Below are positions 22,897 through 34,753 of a stretch of DNA of 64,000 nucleotides, one piece after another. Every line of letters begins with the position of its first letter. The stretch's first letter is position 1. Made by a program: the position numbers and the translations under genes. The stretch comes from Culex pipiens pallens (Eukaryota > Arthropoda > Insecta > Diptera > Culicidae). The notes under the pieces were generated by a model. The model was not told the DNA's origin and did no database searches. It saw only the letters and a list, made by a program, of their open reading frames with translations. The stretch lies in contig NC_068939.1 of NCBI RefSeq assembly GCF_016801865.2, positions 140,063,821-140,127,820 of the forward strand, written 5' to 3'.

Positions 22897-24579
22897 TATT
22901 TGGTTTTGTGGACAATATTGCATCATTACGTCTAAGAGTAAAAATACTTCCAAACTGTGAATTTGAAAAAAAATAGAAAAAACTATTCACCGTTTCTGAT
23001 CGCTTCTAAAATTAATCCCCTGATTTTCACGTTTAAACAGTCATACAACCGCCACGGAACCGCATAAAACTAGCGAATGCGCTGACAGGTGATTGAAAAG
23101 CTCGCGGGTTTGGCCATGTGCCACCGTCGTTGATTGGACTTCGACCGCGTTACAGGGCACGCTCTGTATCGCGAAAGAGCGGGACTCGTTTACGGCAATG
23201 TGCTCCCGGGTAAATCCATCCGACACGGCATGTTCAATCGAAAGGTGAACACGTGATCAGTTAAAAATGTACTACTTCCGACGGTGCCACATTTATGTAG
23301 CAATAGGTTCAAGTCATTATTGATGTTTAATGTGCATAAAAGTTCAATAAAAAAAATCAAAGAAATTTCAAAAAAAAATATCATGACGCATTTGTTTAAA
23401 CATTATAACAGTGTTGGACCACCCTAATGTACTCAGCGCAGACTGACGCTGACTTGGTTCCGCGCGTGTGACAGTCAAAACGACACTTCCAGCCTACTGA
23501 GTAAAAAAAATATAATGTTTCCATCCTCTCACCGCCTCGAACCACCCACTAGCGACCTTTTTCCGGCGAATATCCACGATTGTTGACCCAGTTCCGGGAA
23601 ATGATGTGCTCCGGAGAGAGGACCTAACCTGGGGGGGAAGGCGCGCGTCATGCATCATTGAAGCACGTGTCCGCGCGCAAGCATGTTCACGGGTGACACG
23701 CGCCCATAAATGTGGGTGGTTGGATCCGCTTCCAGCCCCTAGGGGAGAGATTCGCGCTCGCTAATGTTGGATGAACAAAAAATAAACCGAGAAATTGCAG
23801 GATCACAGCGTAAATGTAAACACGTGAGCAATTTTAAGCAGAATTTGTAACTTTTTTTCACTAGTGGGTTAGTTCAACTAACAGCATTTTGAAATCATGC
23901 CTATGTAAAATCATTCTTTGTTATCGTTATCTTCAGGTTTATCAATAGTATTTATTAAATACTTACAATTAAAAACAAAAAAAAAACATTATTTAGCTTT
24001 TTTCTTAAAATAGTTTTTGGAAGGTTTTTACTAACTATTTGGCACATTTTGCTTTACCAATTCGTCGTTGTCATGCTATCTTGTCGCACGTGCATTTTGA
24101 GCCAAATTGTATCACCTTTTGATCATCACGATATTCAATAAAAACGGAAAAAAACTCCCTGCATTGTCTTCATATGAAAGGAGGTTCAATCTTGTCGTGC
24201 AATCTTGACTCACAACGAAAGTGTGACAACTGGCCAAAGGGATTTTCAGGTCATAACGCGTTTGACACACATACTTTCTACATCATACCCGACTATCGTA
24301 TATATTTGTAATTACAACTCGGGACTCCGGCAACCAAATTCAACCCAAATTTGGGACAATGCTGACCTGCTGTGTCAAACAAAACGTGTTTGTTATTGTT
24401 TACATTGCGTGCTCTATTTTTTTATGCAAGGTAAAACTTTAAAAAAGTGAACGTACATAATCATTATTACAACTTTTTCCGTGAAATTTGACCAATCCCA
24501 ATTGACCAAATTTGGAGAATGTAATTATCTGTTCTGCAAATTGAAGTTTGTTGAAAAATTCAGTAAGACAGGTACAAAT
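22897..24579. other. Low-copy intergenic DNA with a GC-rich island
   Basis: From 23040 to 23760 the sequence is richer in CG than its surroundings and contains a GGGGGAAGGCGCGCG tract, but I see no exon with recognisable protein similarity. It could hold regulatory DNA or an untranslated exon; nothing decides. Confidence 0.4.
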
Positions 24580-25644
24580 GAGCAGTTTTTGGTCTTTTTT
24601 CTTTAATCTTAATTTTTGTATTTTTTTAATCCGGCTGTAACTTTTTTGGTGCCTTCGGTATGCCCAAAGTAGCCATTTTGCATCATTAGTTTGTCCATAT
24701 AATTTTCCATACAAATTTGGCAGCTGTCCATACAAAAAAGATGTATGAAAATTCAAAAATCTGTATATTTTGAAGAAATATTTTGATCGATTTAGTGTCT
24801 TGGGCAAAGTTGTAGGTATGGATATGGGCCACACTGAAAAAAAAATGATACACGGTAAAAAAAAATAGTTGATTTTTAATTTCACTTTTTGTCACTAAAA
24901 CTTGATTTACTTGAAATGTTTTATGTTTTAGAGGACATCAAAAGCCAATTTTTCAGAAATTTCCAGAATGGGCAAAAAATCTTTGCCCGAGTTATGATGT
25001 TTTGAAGCAATACAATTTTTTTTCAAAAAATCGAAATATTGGTCGTAAAAATTTTTCAACTTCATTTATCGATGTAAAATTGAATTTGCAATCAAAAAGT
25101 ACTTTTGTGAAATTTTGATAAAGTTCATCGTTTTCAAGTTATAGCCATTTTTATGTAACTTTTTTCAAAATAGTCGCAGTTGTTGATTTTTTAAATGTAG
25201 AGCCCATGTTTGCTCACTTTTGAAAAAAATATTTTTGAAAAGCTGAGAAAATTTTCTATATTTTGCTTATTCGGACTTTGTTGATACGACCCTTAGTTGT
25301 TGAGATATTGCCATGCAAAGGGTTAAAAACAAGAAAATTTATGTTTTCTTAGTCTCACCAAAACAACCCGCCATTTTCTAATGTCGATATCTCAGCAACT
25401 AATGGTCTGGCGTAATATTGAATGTTTGGTCTTTTTAAAATGCTAGTCTTGATTTAAAATTTATGAAAATATTTTTTTCGAAGAGATCGGAAAATTTCAC
25501 TAATGTTTCATGTTTTGACACTGTAAATTGGACCATTAGTTGCTGAGATATCGACATTAGAAAATGGCGGGTTGTTTGGGTGAGACTTAGAAAACATCAA
25601 TTTTCTCGTTTTAATCCTTTGCATGGCAATATCTCAGCAACTAA

Positions 25645-26538
25645 GGCCGTTGCTAATATTTTTTGAAATTTATATCCCTCGACTCTGACCAAAGTCGAGG
25701 AAGGGGGGCAAAAAATGAAAAAGTTTAAACATTGAATTTATGAGCCATGGTTTCAACATTTGAATGAACAAAGCGTTTAAAAATGCATTTTATACCGGCC
25801 CAGTTGTTTCCCGAACAGACGGTGATAACTGAATTCATGCATTTCAATATCAAATACTGTTAAAATAACAGAAAGTGTTATGGATTCTTCTTGAAAAATC
25901 AATGTTTGCATAAGAGTTGAATAACAGTTAATGTTATCATAACAAAATTTGTCATTGGTCTGATATTGATTGAAAGCCAAAACAACTTAAGAATAACATT
26001 TTTTATTATGGAAGGATTCGACTGTTATTAGGATGATCGAATTAGTTGTTAAAAAAAAACAAAAAAATAATAACAAAGATTTGTTCGAAGAATAACCAAA
26101 AATGTTATTAGTCTGTTATTACAATAACAATCCAATAACAAAATAAAATCATAACGACGTATAACAAATCTTGTTATAGATAACACAAAATGTTATTGGC
26201 CTGGTATTTTCAAATATCAAAAAATGTTCTTCCCATGTTATTTCCGTCTGCTCGGGTTTGCAATCATTAGTTTCCAAAATACCTAAGTATTGACGGTTTT
26301 TGCGGTGCCGTACATTGGAATTTCATAAAAATTCAAAGTACTTTTAATCCAACCCAAACATGCTAAATATGATTATAAGTGCAGAAAAATACGTTTTAGA
26401 TTGTTTTAAGTTGGTTTGACTTCTATTTTTATTAAAATTTTGAAGATTTTTGAATTATTTTTTTTTTGCCCCCTGATTTTTCGGAGCGATTTTGAGGGGG
26501 GGGGGCGACATAAACTTTAAAAAAAAAATGCAACGGCC
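25645..26538. mobile_element. Harbinger-type non-autonomous element
   Basis: The ends are GGCCGTTGC and GCAACGGCC, exact complements, flanked by TAA on both sides (25642-25644, 26539-26541). A 3-bp TWA duplication is typical of PIF/Harbinger. Uninterrupted relatives in the same window confirm the empty site. The interior has a G(9) run near 26498 and a nested element at 25810-26256; no transposase is encoded. Confidence 0.78.
25810..26256. mobile_element. CCCGARCAGACGG TIR element, small copy
   Basis: The ends are CCCGAACAGACGG and CCGTCTGCTCGGG. The interior is rich in palindromic TTGTTAT/ATAACAA units, as in the larger relative at 43260-45413. It sits inside the Harbinger-type element, which in turn sits inside a fold-back element. 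Confidence 0.72.
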
Positions 26539-27245
26539 TAAGGGTCGTATCAACAAAGTCCGAACAAGCAAAATATAGAGAATTTTCTCAGCTCTTCAAA
26601 CATTTTTTTACAAAAGTGGGGAAAACATGGGAACTATTCTAAAAAAAACCATAACTGCGACTATTTTGAAAATAGTTACATAAAAATGGCTATAACTTGA
26701 AAATGGTGCACTTTATCAAAATTTCACAAAAGTACTTTTTGATTGCAAATTCAATTTTACATCGAAAAATGAAATTGAAAAAAAATTGCGACCATTATTT
26801 CGATTTTTTGAAAAAAATTGTTTTGATTAAAAAAATTATAACTCGGTCAAAGATTTTTTGCCCATTCTGGAAATTTCTGAAAATTTGGCATTTTATGTCC
26901 TCTAAAACATATCAAAAAATAACAAAATGTTTTTTTGCAAATCAAGTTTATGTGACAAAAAGTGAAATTAAAAATCACAAAAAAATTTACCGTGTAACAT
27001 TTTTTTTTCAACATTGCCGAAGACACCAAATCGATCAAAAAAATCCTTCAAAAGATACAGAATTTTGAATTTTCACATATCATTTTTTATGGACAGCCGT
27101 AAAATTTTTATGGAAAATTATATAGACAAACTAATGATGCAAAATGGATTTTTTGGGCATACCAAAGGCACCAAAAAAGGTTCAGTCGGATTAAAAAATA
27201 CAGAAAAAATCGAATGACCAAAATTTCAGAGAATTTCTCCCATAA

Positions 27246-27586
27246 AAATTTCAAATTTTAGGCAAAATTTCCATGTTGTTCCATGTTGAAAAAAAAAAGA
27301 TTCACAATATGCTTTATACATTATAAAAGATATATTGCTGTAAAAAATTTATGAATTAAAATTAATTCAGGTAATTTTTTTTATTTTCAATCTATGGTCT
27401 TAAAGATCAAAATATCCAAAAGGCCTTAACTGGTCAATTTAATTCAAAATGCAAAAATAAAAATTAAATAACATATCATCCCACCTCCACACCCCTCAAC
27501 AAACACGGACGCCCAAGCCCAAAGCATATTGTGAATCTACTTATTTCAACATTTTAGCAATTTTGCTTAAAATTTGAAATTTGTAT
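27246..27586. repeat. Inverted repeat, about 340 bp
   Basis: The left arm (AAATTTCAAATTTTAGGCAA, then TTCACAATATGCTTT) returns reverse-complemented at the right (AAAGCATATTGTGAATCTAC, then TTTTGCTTAAAATTTGAAAT). Probably another fold-back MITE. Confidence 0.6.
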
Positions 27587-28366
27587 GGAGGACACATTAT
27601 TAGAACAGTTTGTACTTGCCTTACTGATTTTTTCAATAAACTTTAATTTGCAGAACTGATAACTAAATTTCTTATTCTTATTCGAGTTTCAACTTTTTTT
27701 CAACACTTTGTGTCCAACATAATCTGTACACATTCACCGAAAAAAATGTAAATTATTGAGTGTATTACCTCAATAAAGACTGAAAAAGTTAAAAAAAGTG
27801 TACTGGAATATTGATAAATTTGCACATTTGTATCTGCCTTGAAAAATCACGAGTTCCTTATAAGAAAACATATGTTTTTAACACAAAAGTAATTTCCACG
27901 TGGTTTATGGATGGTCCGCGGCAAACCCGCCTCGAAACGACGCGCCGCACTTTCGGCAAATGCGTGTGTGTGTGTGTGTGTGGTCCAATCCAATAACCGC
28001 TGGCCGGCAGCGAAATTATGGGAAAGTATAATTTGTATCAGTCTTGGGTTATGCTGATACATGTTATCTCAGTCCCGGGTATTAGGTGGTGACAGCCCTC
28101 GCGCTGCTTCCAATGACCCGTTTCAGAATGACAGAGCTCCTTGCGGTCCAATTCCGAGGTCATTGGGCATTGTCTGGCCCCGCCCAAACATAGACCAAGA
28201 ACCAGAAGAGTCCTCGACCTATCTTTAGACTTCCAATCCCATAAGGCAAAAATGAGATCAGCGCGTATTTATTGGTTGTTGATAAGCAGGTAGAATTTTA
28301 CAGTTTCAGTTTGGATAGATCTCACCAAGTTTCTGGAATCCCGGTAGCCTTCTTTATCGGCTGCTT
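27587..28366. other. Intergenic DNA with GT microsatellite
   Basis: A (GT)n run lies at about 27963-27981. A minus-strand AATAAA at 28268-28273 could end the transcript of the small ORF at 28367. Otherwise nothing is recognised. Confidence 0.4.
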
Positions 28367-28540
28367 CTAAACATCCGGACGTTGCCAGCTACTTTTAGTC
28401 GTACGGATCCGGACGGCCAGCTGCGTGTCGCAAATCACGGACAGCTTGTTCTTCCTCTTGCCGATCCGACACATATCCTGGCGAGTGTATTCTGGAAAGT
28501 TTGCCTTGGCAGCTGCGGACACGATCTTGCGGTGTGTCAT
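28367..28540 (-). CDS. Possible small gene, 57 residues, unknown function
   Basis: I do not recognise this protein. The ATG at 28540 opens a 57-codon frame ending in TAG, with strong use of G or C at third positions, unlike the AT-rich DNA around it. The product is basic (KRKNK core; pI clearly high) and has two cysteines. In-frame sequence stays open upstream to about 28627, so the start could be earlier. An AATAAA 94-99 nt beyond the stop and a TATATA block at 28629-28634 are compatible with a short transcript, although the TATA-like sequence reads better on the plus strand. It could equally be the last exon or a retrocopy of a longer gene; a donor-like GGTGAG lies just downstream near 28325. 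Confidence 0.4.
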   Translation of the reverse strand: MTHRKIVSAAAKANFPEYTRQDMCRIGKRKNKLSVICDTQLAVRIRTTKSSWQRPDV

Positions 28541-28699
28541 CTTCAACAACCAAATTTCAGTAATATAAAAATCACTACGATTATTAACAAAAACAAAGCT
28601 GTGCAGTGAGTGGAGCATGTCGCACACTCTATATAAAAAGTTTTCTTCATGTAACTTTTACACAACACAATTTTTCTAACTTTTCCTCGAATTCGAGTT

Positions 28700-29565
28700 G
28701 AGTTTCGCCATAATTTCACTATTTTGAACTAAAATGGCTTAGCACAACTTTCTTTTCATTGAGGTACAAAAACTCAAAATAAAAAATGCACACAACAGCC
28801 AAGCTACAAAAACAGCAGCCATTTTTTAGATTTTGCTGTTTGCCTTCAACATTTTTTTAAACCGATCAAAACAAATAAAACAAAATTTTCTTCCTCACTT
28901 CAGTCATCTTCGCATCAAAGCAAACGCTAAAACTGCTTTCTCTTTCTTGCAAACACACCGATGCTCAACAGACTGATCAGACTGGACAAATATCTCGCTC
29001 TAGCTCTAGCTTTCGGGTCTCTACAGTGCTCTCTTCCGCACCCATTTTTTTATGCTGCCAGGCTGTTCTCATCACAGCAACCCATAAACATAGCGTCACC
29101 GGCAAGCTTGCAACACACACCAAAAGAGAACAGCATAAATTTTCTCTCGAATTCCCCTCCCTCTCCCACAACCAAGCGGTCACACTAATACTATCGTGTG
29201 CTTCCCAGCACGATGAACCATCACCAATACTGGCACACGTCTTCTGTTTCTGCTGCCACTTCAAAATCAAGCTTTCATCTTGGAGACGCTTGGAAAACAA
29301 ATTTATTTCACGAATTTCTCCCAGTATTCTTGGGAAATCCACTAAACTCCAACTTTTTCACAAGGAAAATGAACACACGCGACGATTTAAACACTTTTTG
29401 CCATATTAACAATTACATTTCACAATAAAAAACGCATTTTGAATTCGCGAACCGTTTAGGCCAACCTACCACGCCAACAGTAGAGCGAGTGAGTCCCGCA
29501 CTTTCGGCAAATGCGTGCTGTCAAATCCCAAACTGCGCGTTTTGTTTTTGCTGCTCTTCGAATCA
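28700..29565. other. Intergenic DNA
   Basis: Open frames of up to 127 codons at 28977-29409 occur on both strands in overlapping positions and show no motif. A 19-bp phrase, CGCACTTTCGGCAAATGCG, at about 29497-29515 repeats one at 27946-27964. Confidence 0.4.
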
Positions 29566-29876
29566 CCTGGCATTAGGGAGCGTTCTTTTATTACGTAACG
29601 CAGTAGGGGGGGAGGGGGGGTCGAAGGCCGTGTTACGCTCCATACAATTTTTTTAAAATTTGTATGGAAATTTTGTTACGAGGGGGGGGGGAGGGGGTCT
29701 AAAAATCCATTTTTTTGCGTTACGTAATAAAAGAACGCTCCCTTATAGAGTTATCTAAGCACGAGCTCACGCACACTAGCACCCCATTTGTTTTGCTGGC
29801 GGGTACAAAATTTAACCTCAATCTTTTTCGTGTACATACACGCAATACATGCGCACGTAGATAACTCTATTGCCAG
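29566..29876. mobile_element. CCTGGCA TIR element split by a Harbinger MITE
   Basis: The outer ends read CCTGGCA, then (after a 167-bp insert) TAGAGTTATCTA, and on the right TAGATAACTCTATTGCCAGG. Removing the inserted MITE restores contiguity of the left inverted repeat with the right, so the insertion hit the left terminal repeat. Confidence 0.65.
29576..29742. mobile_element. Harbinger-type MITE, 167 bp
   Basis: Terminal repeats GGGAGCGTTCTTTTATTACG are exact on both ends and continue through TAACGCA. TTA flanks both sides (29573-29575, 29743-29745), the TWA duplication of PIF/Harbinger. The interior is a G-rich strand (GGGGGGGAGGGGGGG and a second similar run). A one-ended relative begins at about 50946 in the Upf1 intron. 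Confidence 0.85.
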
Positions 29877-30379
29877 GTATGTTTTATATTGCACCAAAAG
29901 GGCAGAAAATCGCTGGCAACAATGTCTATGGCATATTCTGAAATGCTGCGCGGCGTGTACATTTGAAAGAAACGGACAATAACAATGATGGATGTCGCTA
30001 CCTTTACAATTAATTTTCTGAAAAATAGAAAAAAAATGACATAAAAAGTACCAATATTCTATGAAAAGGCCAAGTTTATTAAGGCTTTAGAATTGTTACT
30101 TTAGCAAACGCAACAAAAGTGTTATCAGCTAAAACAATGTTTCCCAATGCCTCCCAAAACACACTCAAACATCAAAAACAAAGAGAGCCGAAAGTGACAG
30201 CAAAGGTAAATCACCCCAAATTGGTTCTCACGTTTCTCCCAGCCCAGCCCTCCAAAATGATGCGACACGTGCGATCTAGTGGCATTGCTGGCGCGCAAAA
30301 TGAGGCCACGTCGCGACGACGACGACGAAAATGGGCATGGATAGGGAGGGGAGGGACTGAAAGACCTACTTAGATATTA
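29877..30379. other. Intergenic DNA
   Basis: No gene is recognised; a CGACGACGACGACG run lies near 30312-30326. Confidence 0.4.
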
Positions 30380-30797
30380 CAGTCGATTCTCTGGCTGTCG
30401 ATCTTCTCGATATCAATAATTCTCCATCTATCGATGAATTCTTCAGTCCCTTCAATCTGCATACTTCAATTATCTTCATTCCTCGATATTTTCCCTTGCT
30501 TGAAGGATCTCTTCCTCGACGGTCCCTTGGATTCTGTTTGCTTTAAAAATCTCTTCCGGTTGTCAATAATTTCACTTTCTCATGGCTTGCATAGACATTT
30601 TTCTTGGCGAAACGAAGCTTTGAAGGGTGTTTGACATTAGTTTGTTTTTGTTTGATGGACGTTGCCATGTCTCTCTCCCATAGCTGGGTATCAAGAAACA
30701 AATATTTTCAATCGAGTCTTCATTTTGCATCGTTCTGTAAAATGATGATTCTCTTCCTCGACGGTCCCTTGGATATTGACAACCAGAGAGTCGACTG
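30380..30797 (+). mobile_element. 418-bp TA-target MITE, copy 3
   Basis: Ends CAGTCGATTCTCTGG and CCAGAGAGTCGACTG with TA on both sides. It is the same length as copy 1 and nearly identical to copies 1 and 4 throughout, suggesting recent spread. Confidence 0.82.
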
Positions 30798-32087
30798 TAT
30801 TACGAAACATGTCCGCCATCTCTCTCTCTCTCTCTCTCGCGGCGTACACGTGCCGCAGAGTCAGTGTCTCGTGTGGAATGGGACCGCGCCCACCTACCCC
30901 CAGGTGCATTTGGAGTGTTTTGAGGTGGAATGAAATTCAAACAATTTGGGATTTTAGCAAAATTACTTTTGCGGATCAAGTATTTTTAATTAACTTAAAT
31001 TATTTAACAATCATCAAAACGTTGATAAATTTTTAAATATAAAAAAAAAACAACATTTAGCCAGGTTAGTTAAGTAATTATTTTACAATGAAGATATGGT
31101 GTTTTGATCAATTTTTTCTTTGAAATCAATTGTTTGTCGTGTCTAATTTATTTTACTACCAATAAAAAGATGAACCTTTATAATATTATATTTATAATAT
31201 TATAATATATATTTTTTAAAAGCATTTTGTGCGACACAAAATGGATCATTTAGTCATCATCCATCTCGCACATCAAGGCAATCGAAAAGCAAACTTTCCA
31301 TAATTGATAGCACCACTGCGCTCTAGTGATCACTGTTACCAACTCCTACCAGACACCATCCATCAACATTAAATATTCGACTAGTCCAAAACGAACAACA
31401 CGTGCCACCAAGCGATTGTTGTTATTCTTGTTGAGTTTATTTTTGATATACACGGAAAGAAAAAAATAAACAAAGAGAAAAAAAACTTTTTGCTAAATAT
31501 TTAAGTTTTCTAGTTAAACTGATTCCATTCCAAATTGATTGAATCCTAAATCCAAATTTCAAAAAGTGTTTGAAATCCGAAACTAATAAAAACAATTCCG
31601 GAATGTTTCCAACGTAATTGAAAAAAAAATATTAAAGGAGCAGTTTTAATTCTTAAATTATGCCAAACACTTCCCGTCGTGTCGCTTTTGTTCCAAGAAG
31701 AAGAGAGTCTGGCGCGAAAAAGTATCCTCGTTCTATAAATTAAACGATGGACGGCCCGAAAAAGTGATTGCTTCACGAGCGCACGAGGCACAATAAATAA
31801 CAAATAAATACTCGAAAAGGAGAGTATGGTAAGAACTCGTATTTTTGGAATAATTCATTTAAATTCTTGTAACTTTATTTTGCAGTTCTTTTTCAAGTTA
31901 TCACTACAAAAGAAAGATGTGGGAAATACCAAAAATAGATACATTTTTACCAGCAAGCAAAGCGCGCGTGTGAGCAACCCTTCAGGAAGCTTTACGATGG
32001 CTAAAAAATCTAAATACACTATGACACATTTAGTGCTGTGAATTGTCAAATTGTTACAAAAAAACAAATCCAAAATCAAATTAATCG
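30798..32087. other. AT-rich intergenic DNA
   Basis: A (CT)n run lies at about 30818-30839. No gene recognised. Confidence 0.4.
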
Positions 32088-32268
32088 CTCTACAGCATTG
32101 ACTTGGCGTTCTCGATTGCGAGATTCCTACTCGAAACTAGGTGTCCGAAGGCTTGATTGTTGAGGCCTTTTTACACTTAAGCTTCCATCCATCCCGGGAT
32201 TCAAACTGACAACCTTTGGATTGTTAGTCCAACTGCCTACCAGCGACACCACCGAGGCAGACAAAACA
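32088..32268 (-). mobile_element. tRNA-derived SINE
   Basis: On the minus strand the head (from about 32268) reads a TGGTGTCGCTGG A-box-like block and, 40-50 nt on, AGTTTGAATCC, close to the B-box GGTTCGANNCC. A non-tRNA body follows toward lower coordinates. Two internal Pol III boxes at tRNA spacing define a SINE; the family (Feilai-like or other) is not determined. Confidence 0.55.
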
Positions 32269-32606
32269 TCCTTTAAAAATAGAAAAATCTGTTTTTAGTC
32301 GTGAGCTTTTTTTCAGTAATTAGATTGATGTCCCTGTTTTCAGTGTAGAACCAAAATTGGACCCCATTATATCTAATTTACGGAGTTTTGCACATTACGA
32401 AAATTTAAAGAAAAATTTTGGTCAGTTTAAAAACAAAGTGTCGGGTTAATGGATGGCGCCCGTAAATGGACAATTTAAATTATGTTCGTAAAAATTATTT
32501 ATTTAATTTTACTAAAAGTGGATAAATCAATGATTGTATTGTTGGTTTGTGTCTTAAAACATCACAATGATTTAAGCTTTTAAATAATTGTCAATGAACG
32601 ATTATT

Positions 32607-33016
32607 AAAATTTCTGAAAAGTTGGCATTTGATGTCCTCTAAAACATATCAGAAAAAAATAAAAATAGTTTTTTTTTGCAAATCAAGTTTTAGTGACAAA
32701 ACGTGAAATTAAAAATCACCAAACAAAATTTACCGTGTATCATTTTTTTCAATGTAGTCCTTATCCATACCTACAACTTTTCCGAAAACACGAAATCGAT
32801 CAAAAAATTCTTTCAAAGATACCGATTTTCAAATTTTCATATATCATGTCCATACAAACAGCTAACAAATTTGTATGGAAAAGTATATGGACAAACTAAT
32901 GATAAAAAATGACTTCTTTGGGCATACCAAAGGCACCGAAAAAATTTCAGCCGGATAAAAAAATACAAAACATATTTTATTTTTTTATTTTTTTTGAAAA
33001 GACCGATTTCATAAAG
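32607..33016. mobile_element. GAGCAGTTCTC family, right-half fragment
   Basis: Begins within the family at TTTCTGAAAAGTTGGCATTT and continues through the TGGACAAACTAATGAT and AGACCGATTTCATAAAG landmarks to an AAGAATTGCAC end. The left half is absent. Confidence 0.65.
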
Positions 33017-33469
33017 AATTGCACTTAGAAGTGCCTTTCTTGTAAAAAATATGGATTCATTTCCCAGATGATTATGATTATTCTCCGCCTAGAGAGATGA
33101 TTGTAGTGATTCTGATAAAAAAAATTTCCATGAATTTCATTTTTTTAAATCCTGTTTCAACAATAATTTTGATACTTTTTTAAAAAAGCTAAATTAAAAA
33201 ATCGGACAAAAATTAAAAAAAAAAAACACTCAGGAACCCTAGATGAAATGTTTCAATTCTAGATTTATTTTTCAAAACAACTAATGAGCCATGGGTTTCG
33301 TATGCTGATAGGACGAGCGAAAATTCACTCTGCAAAATTTTGGAAAGAGTCCTTTTTCATGGTGCCAAATATCAGAAATGCCGGATTTTTTATGTTAAGT
33401 TTTTTTCCACGAAACACACCGTGAGGCTTACATTTCCTGAATATTTTTGCAGCGGATTTTTTTTCATGG
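33017..33469. other. Intergenic DNA
   Basis: No gene recognised. Phrase GGTGCCAAATATCAG at about 33361 recurs near 57817. Confidence 0.4.
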
Positions 33470-34122
33470 CGCAATTCTCTGAGATTTCGGTCATTCGATT
33501 TTTTTTTTTGTATTTTTTATTCCGGCTGAAACTTTTTCGGTGCCTTCGGTATGCCCAAAGAAGCCATTTTGCATCATTATTTTGTCCATATAATCTTCCA
33601 TACAAATTTGGCAGCTGTCCATACAAAAATGATGTATGAAAATTAAATATCTGTATCTTTTGAAGGAATTTTTCGATCGACACCAAGTCTTTGGCAAAGT
33701 TGTAGGTATGGATAAGTACTGCACTGAAAAAAATGATACACGGTAAAAAATTATGATAATTTTTAATTTAACTTTTGTCACTAAAACTTGAGTTGCAAAA
33801 AACACTTTTTATTATTTTTTTTCATTTTCTGATATGTTTTAGGGGACATAAAATGCCTACTTTTCAGAAATTCCAAGAATGGGCATGGTCCGATTTTCAG
33901 TGATAAAATATGAAACATTCGTGAAATTTTCCGATCTTATTGAATGTTTGACCCTTTTGAAATGCGACCAGTATTTCGATTTTTTGAAAAAATCTGTATT
34001 GATTCAAAAATTCATAACTCGTTCGAAGATTTGTTGTCCATTCTGAAAATTTCTGAAAAGTTGGCATTTTATCCCTAGTAACATTTTAGGTTTTAAGTAG
34101 GCCATAAAAGCCTATTTAGGCC

Positions 34123-34235
34123 GTATGAGGGTTTTCAGAACCATGATAAAACCTGTAAGTTTAAAAATGTTACTGGGGCCCTAGTAACATTTTTAAACTT
34201 ACAGGTTTTATTATGGTTCTGAAAACCCTCATATG
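34123..34235. repeat. Perfect-type hairpin, arms about 55 bp
   Basis: TATGAGGGTTTTCAGAACCA on the left returns as TGGTTCTGAAAACCCTCATA on the right around a GGGGCCC centre. Arms differ at only one or two positions by eye. Confidence 0.75.
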
Positions 34236-34245
34236 CTCATGCTCA

Positions 34246-34753
34246 GGTTTTGGACTCAATGTTAGTAAATTGAATGTTCTTATTATTTAACACCATCACC
34301 ACCACCACCAATAACAATTCCATCACCACAAAGAACCAAGCTAGATTTTAACACAAATACATTACAAAACGAACACGACAATAAAACCATCATCCTGGTA
34401 CTGCTGCTCACACGATACTCAACTACACTGAAAAAAATATGCACGATACATTTTTTTATCATTTTTAATTTAATTTTTTGATTTGCAAAAAACACTATTT
34501 TTTTATTTTATCATTAAATCAAATGCAAATCAAAAAATGAAATTAAAAATGATAAAAAAATTTATCGTGCATCTTTATTTTTATCGTGTGAGCAGCAGTA
34601 CCAGGTTGATGGTTTTATTGTCGTGTTCGTTTTGTAATGTATTTGTGTTAAAATCTAGCTTGGTTCTTTGTGGTGATGGAATTGTTTTTGGTGGTGGTGG
34701 TGATGGTGTTAAATAATAAGAACACTCAATTTACTAACATTGAGTCCAAAACC
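34246..34753. repeat. Inverted repeat with near-identical 200-bp arms
   Basis: The left arm (GGTTTTGGACTCAATG, then a CACCATCACCACCACCACCA run) returns reverse-complemented with GGTGGTGGTGGTGATGGTG and CATTGAGTCCAAAACC. The centre (about 34440-34590) is derived from the fold-back family. Low divergence implies recent origin. Confidence 0.72.

Larger units (their letters stand above)
24580..27239. mobile_element. GAGCAGTTCTC fold-back element, copy B, interrupted
   Basis: The left arm begins GAGCAGTTTTTGGTC at 24580, runs through the family landmarks and ends abruptly at 25644. The right arm resumes at 26539 with TAAGGGTCGTATCAAC and finishes at GAGAATTTCTC. Other copies read CAGCAACTAA(A)GGTCGTATC without a gap at this point, so 25645-26538 is a later insertion. 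Outer flanks (AAAT/CCAT) no longer match. Confidence 0.72.
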
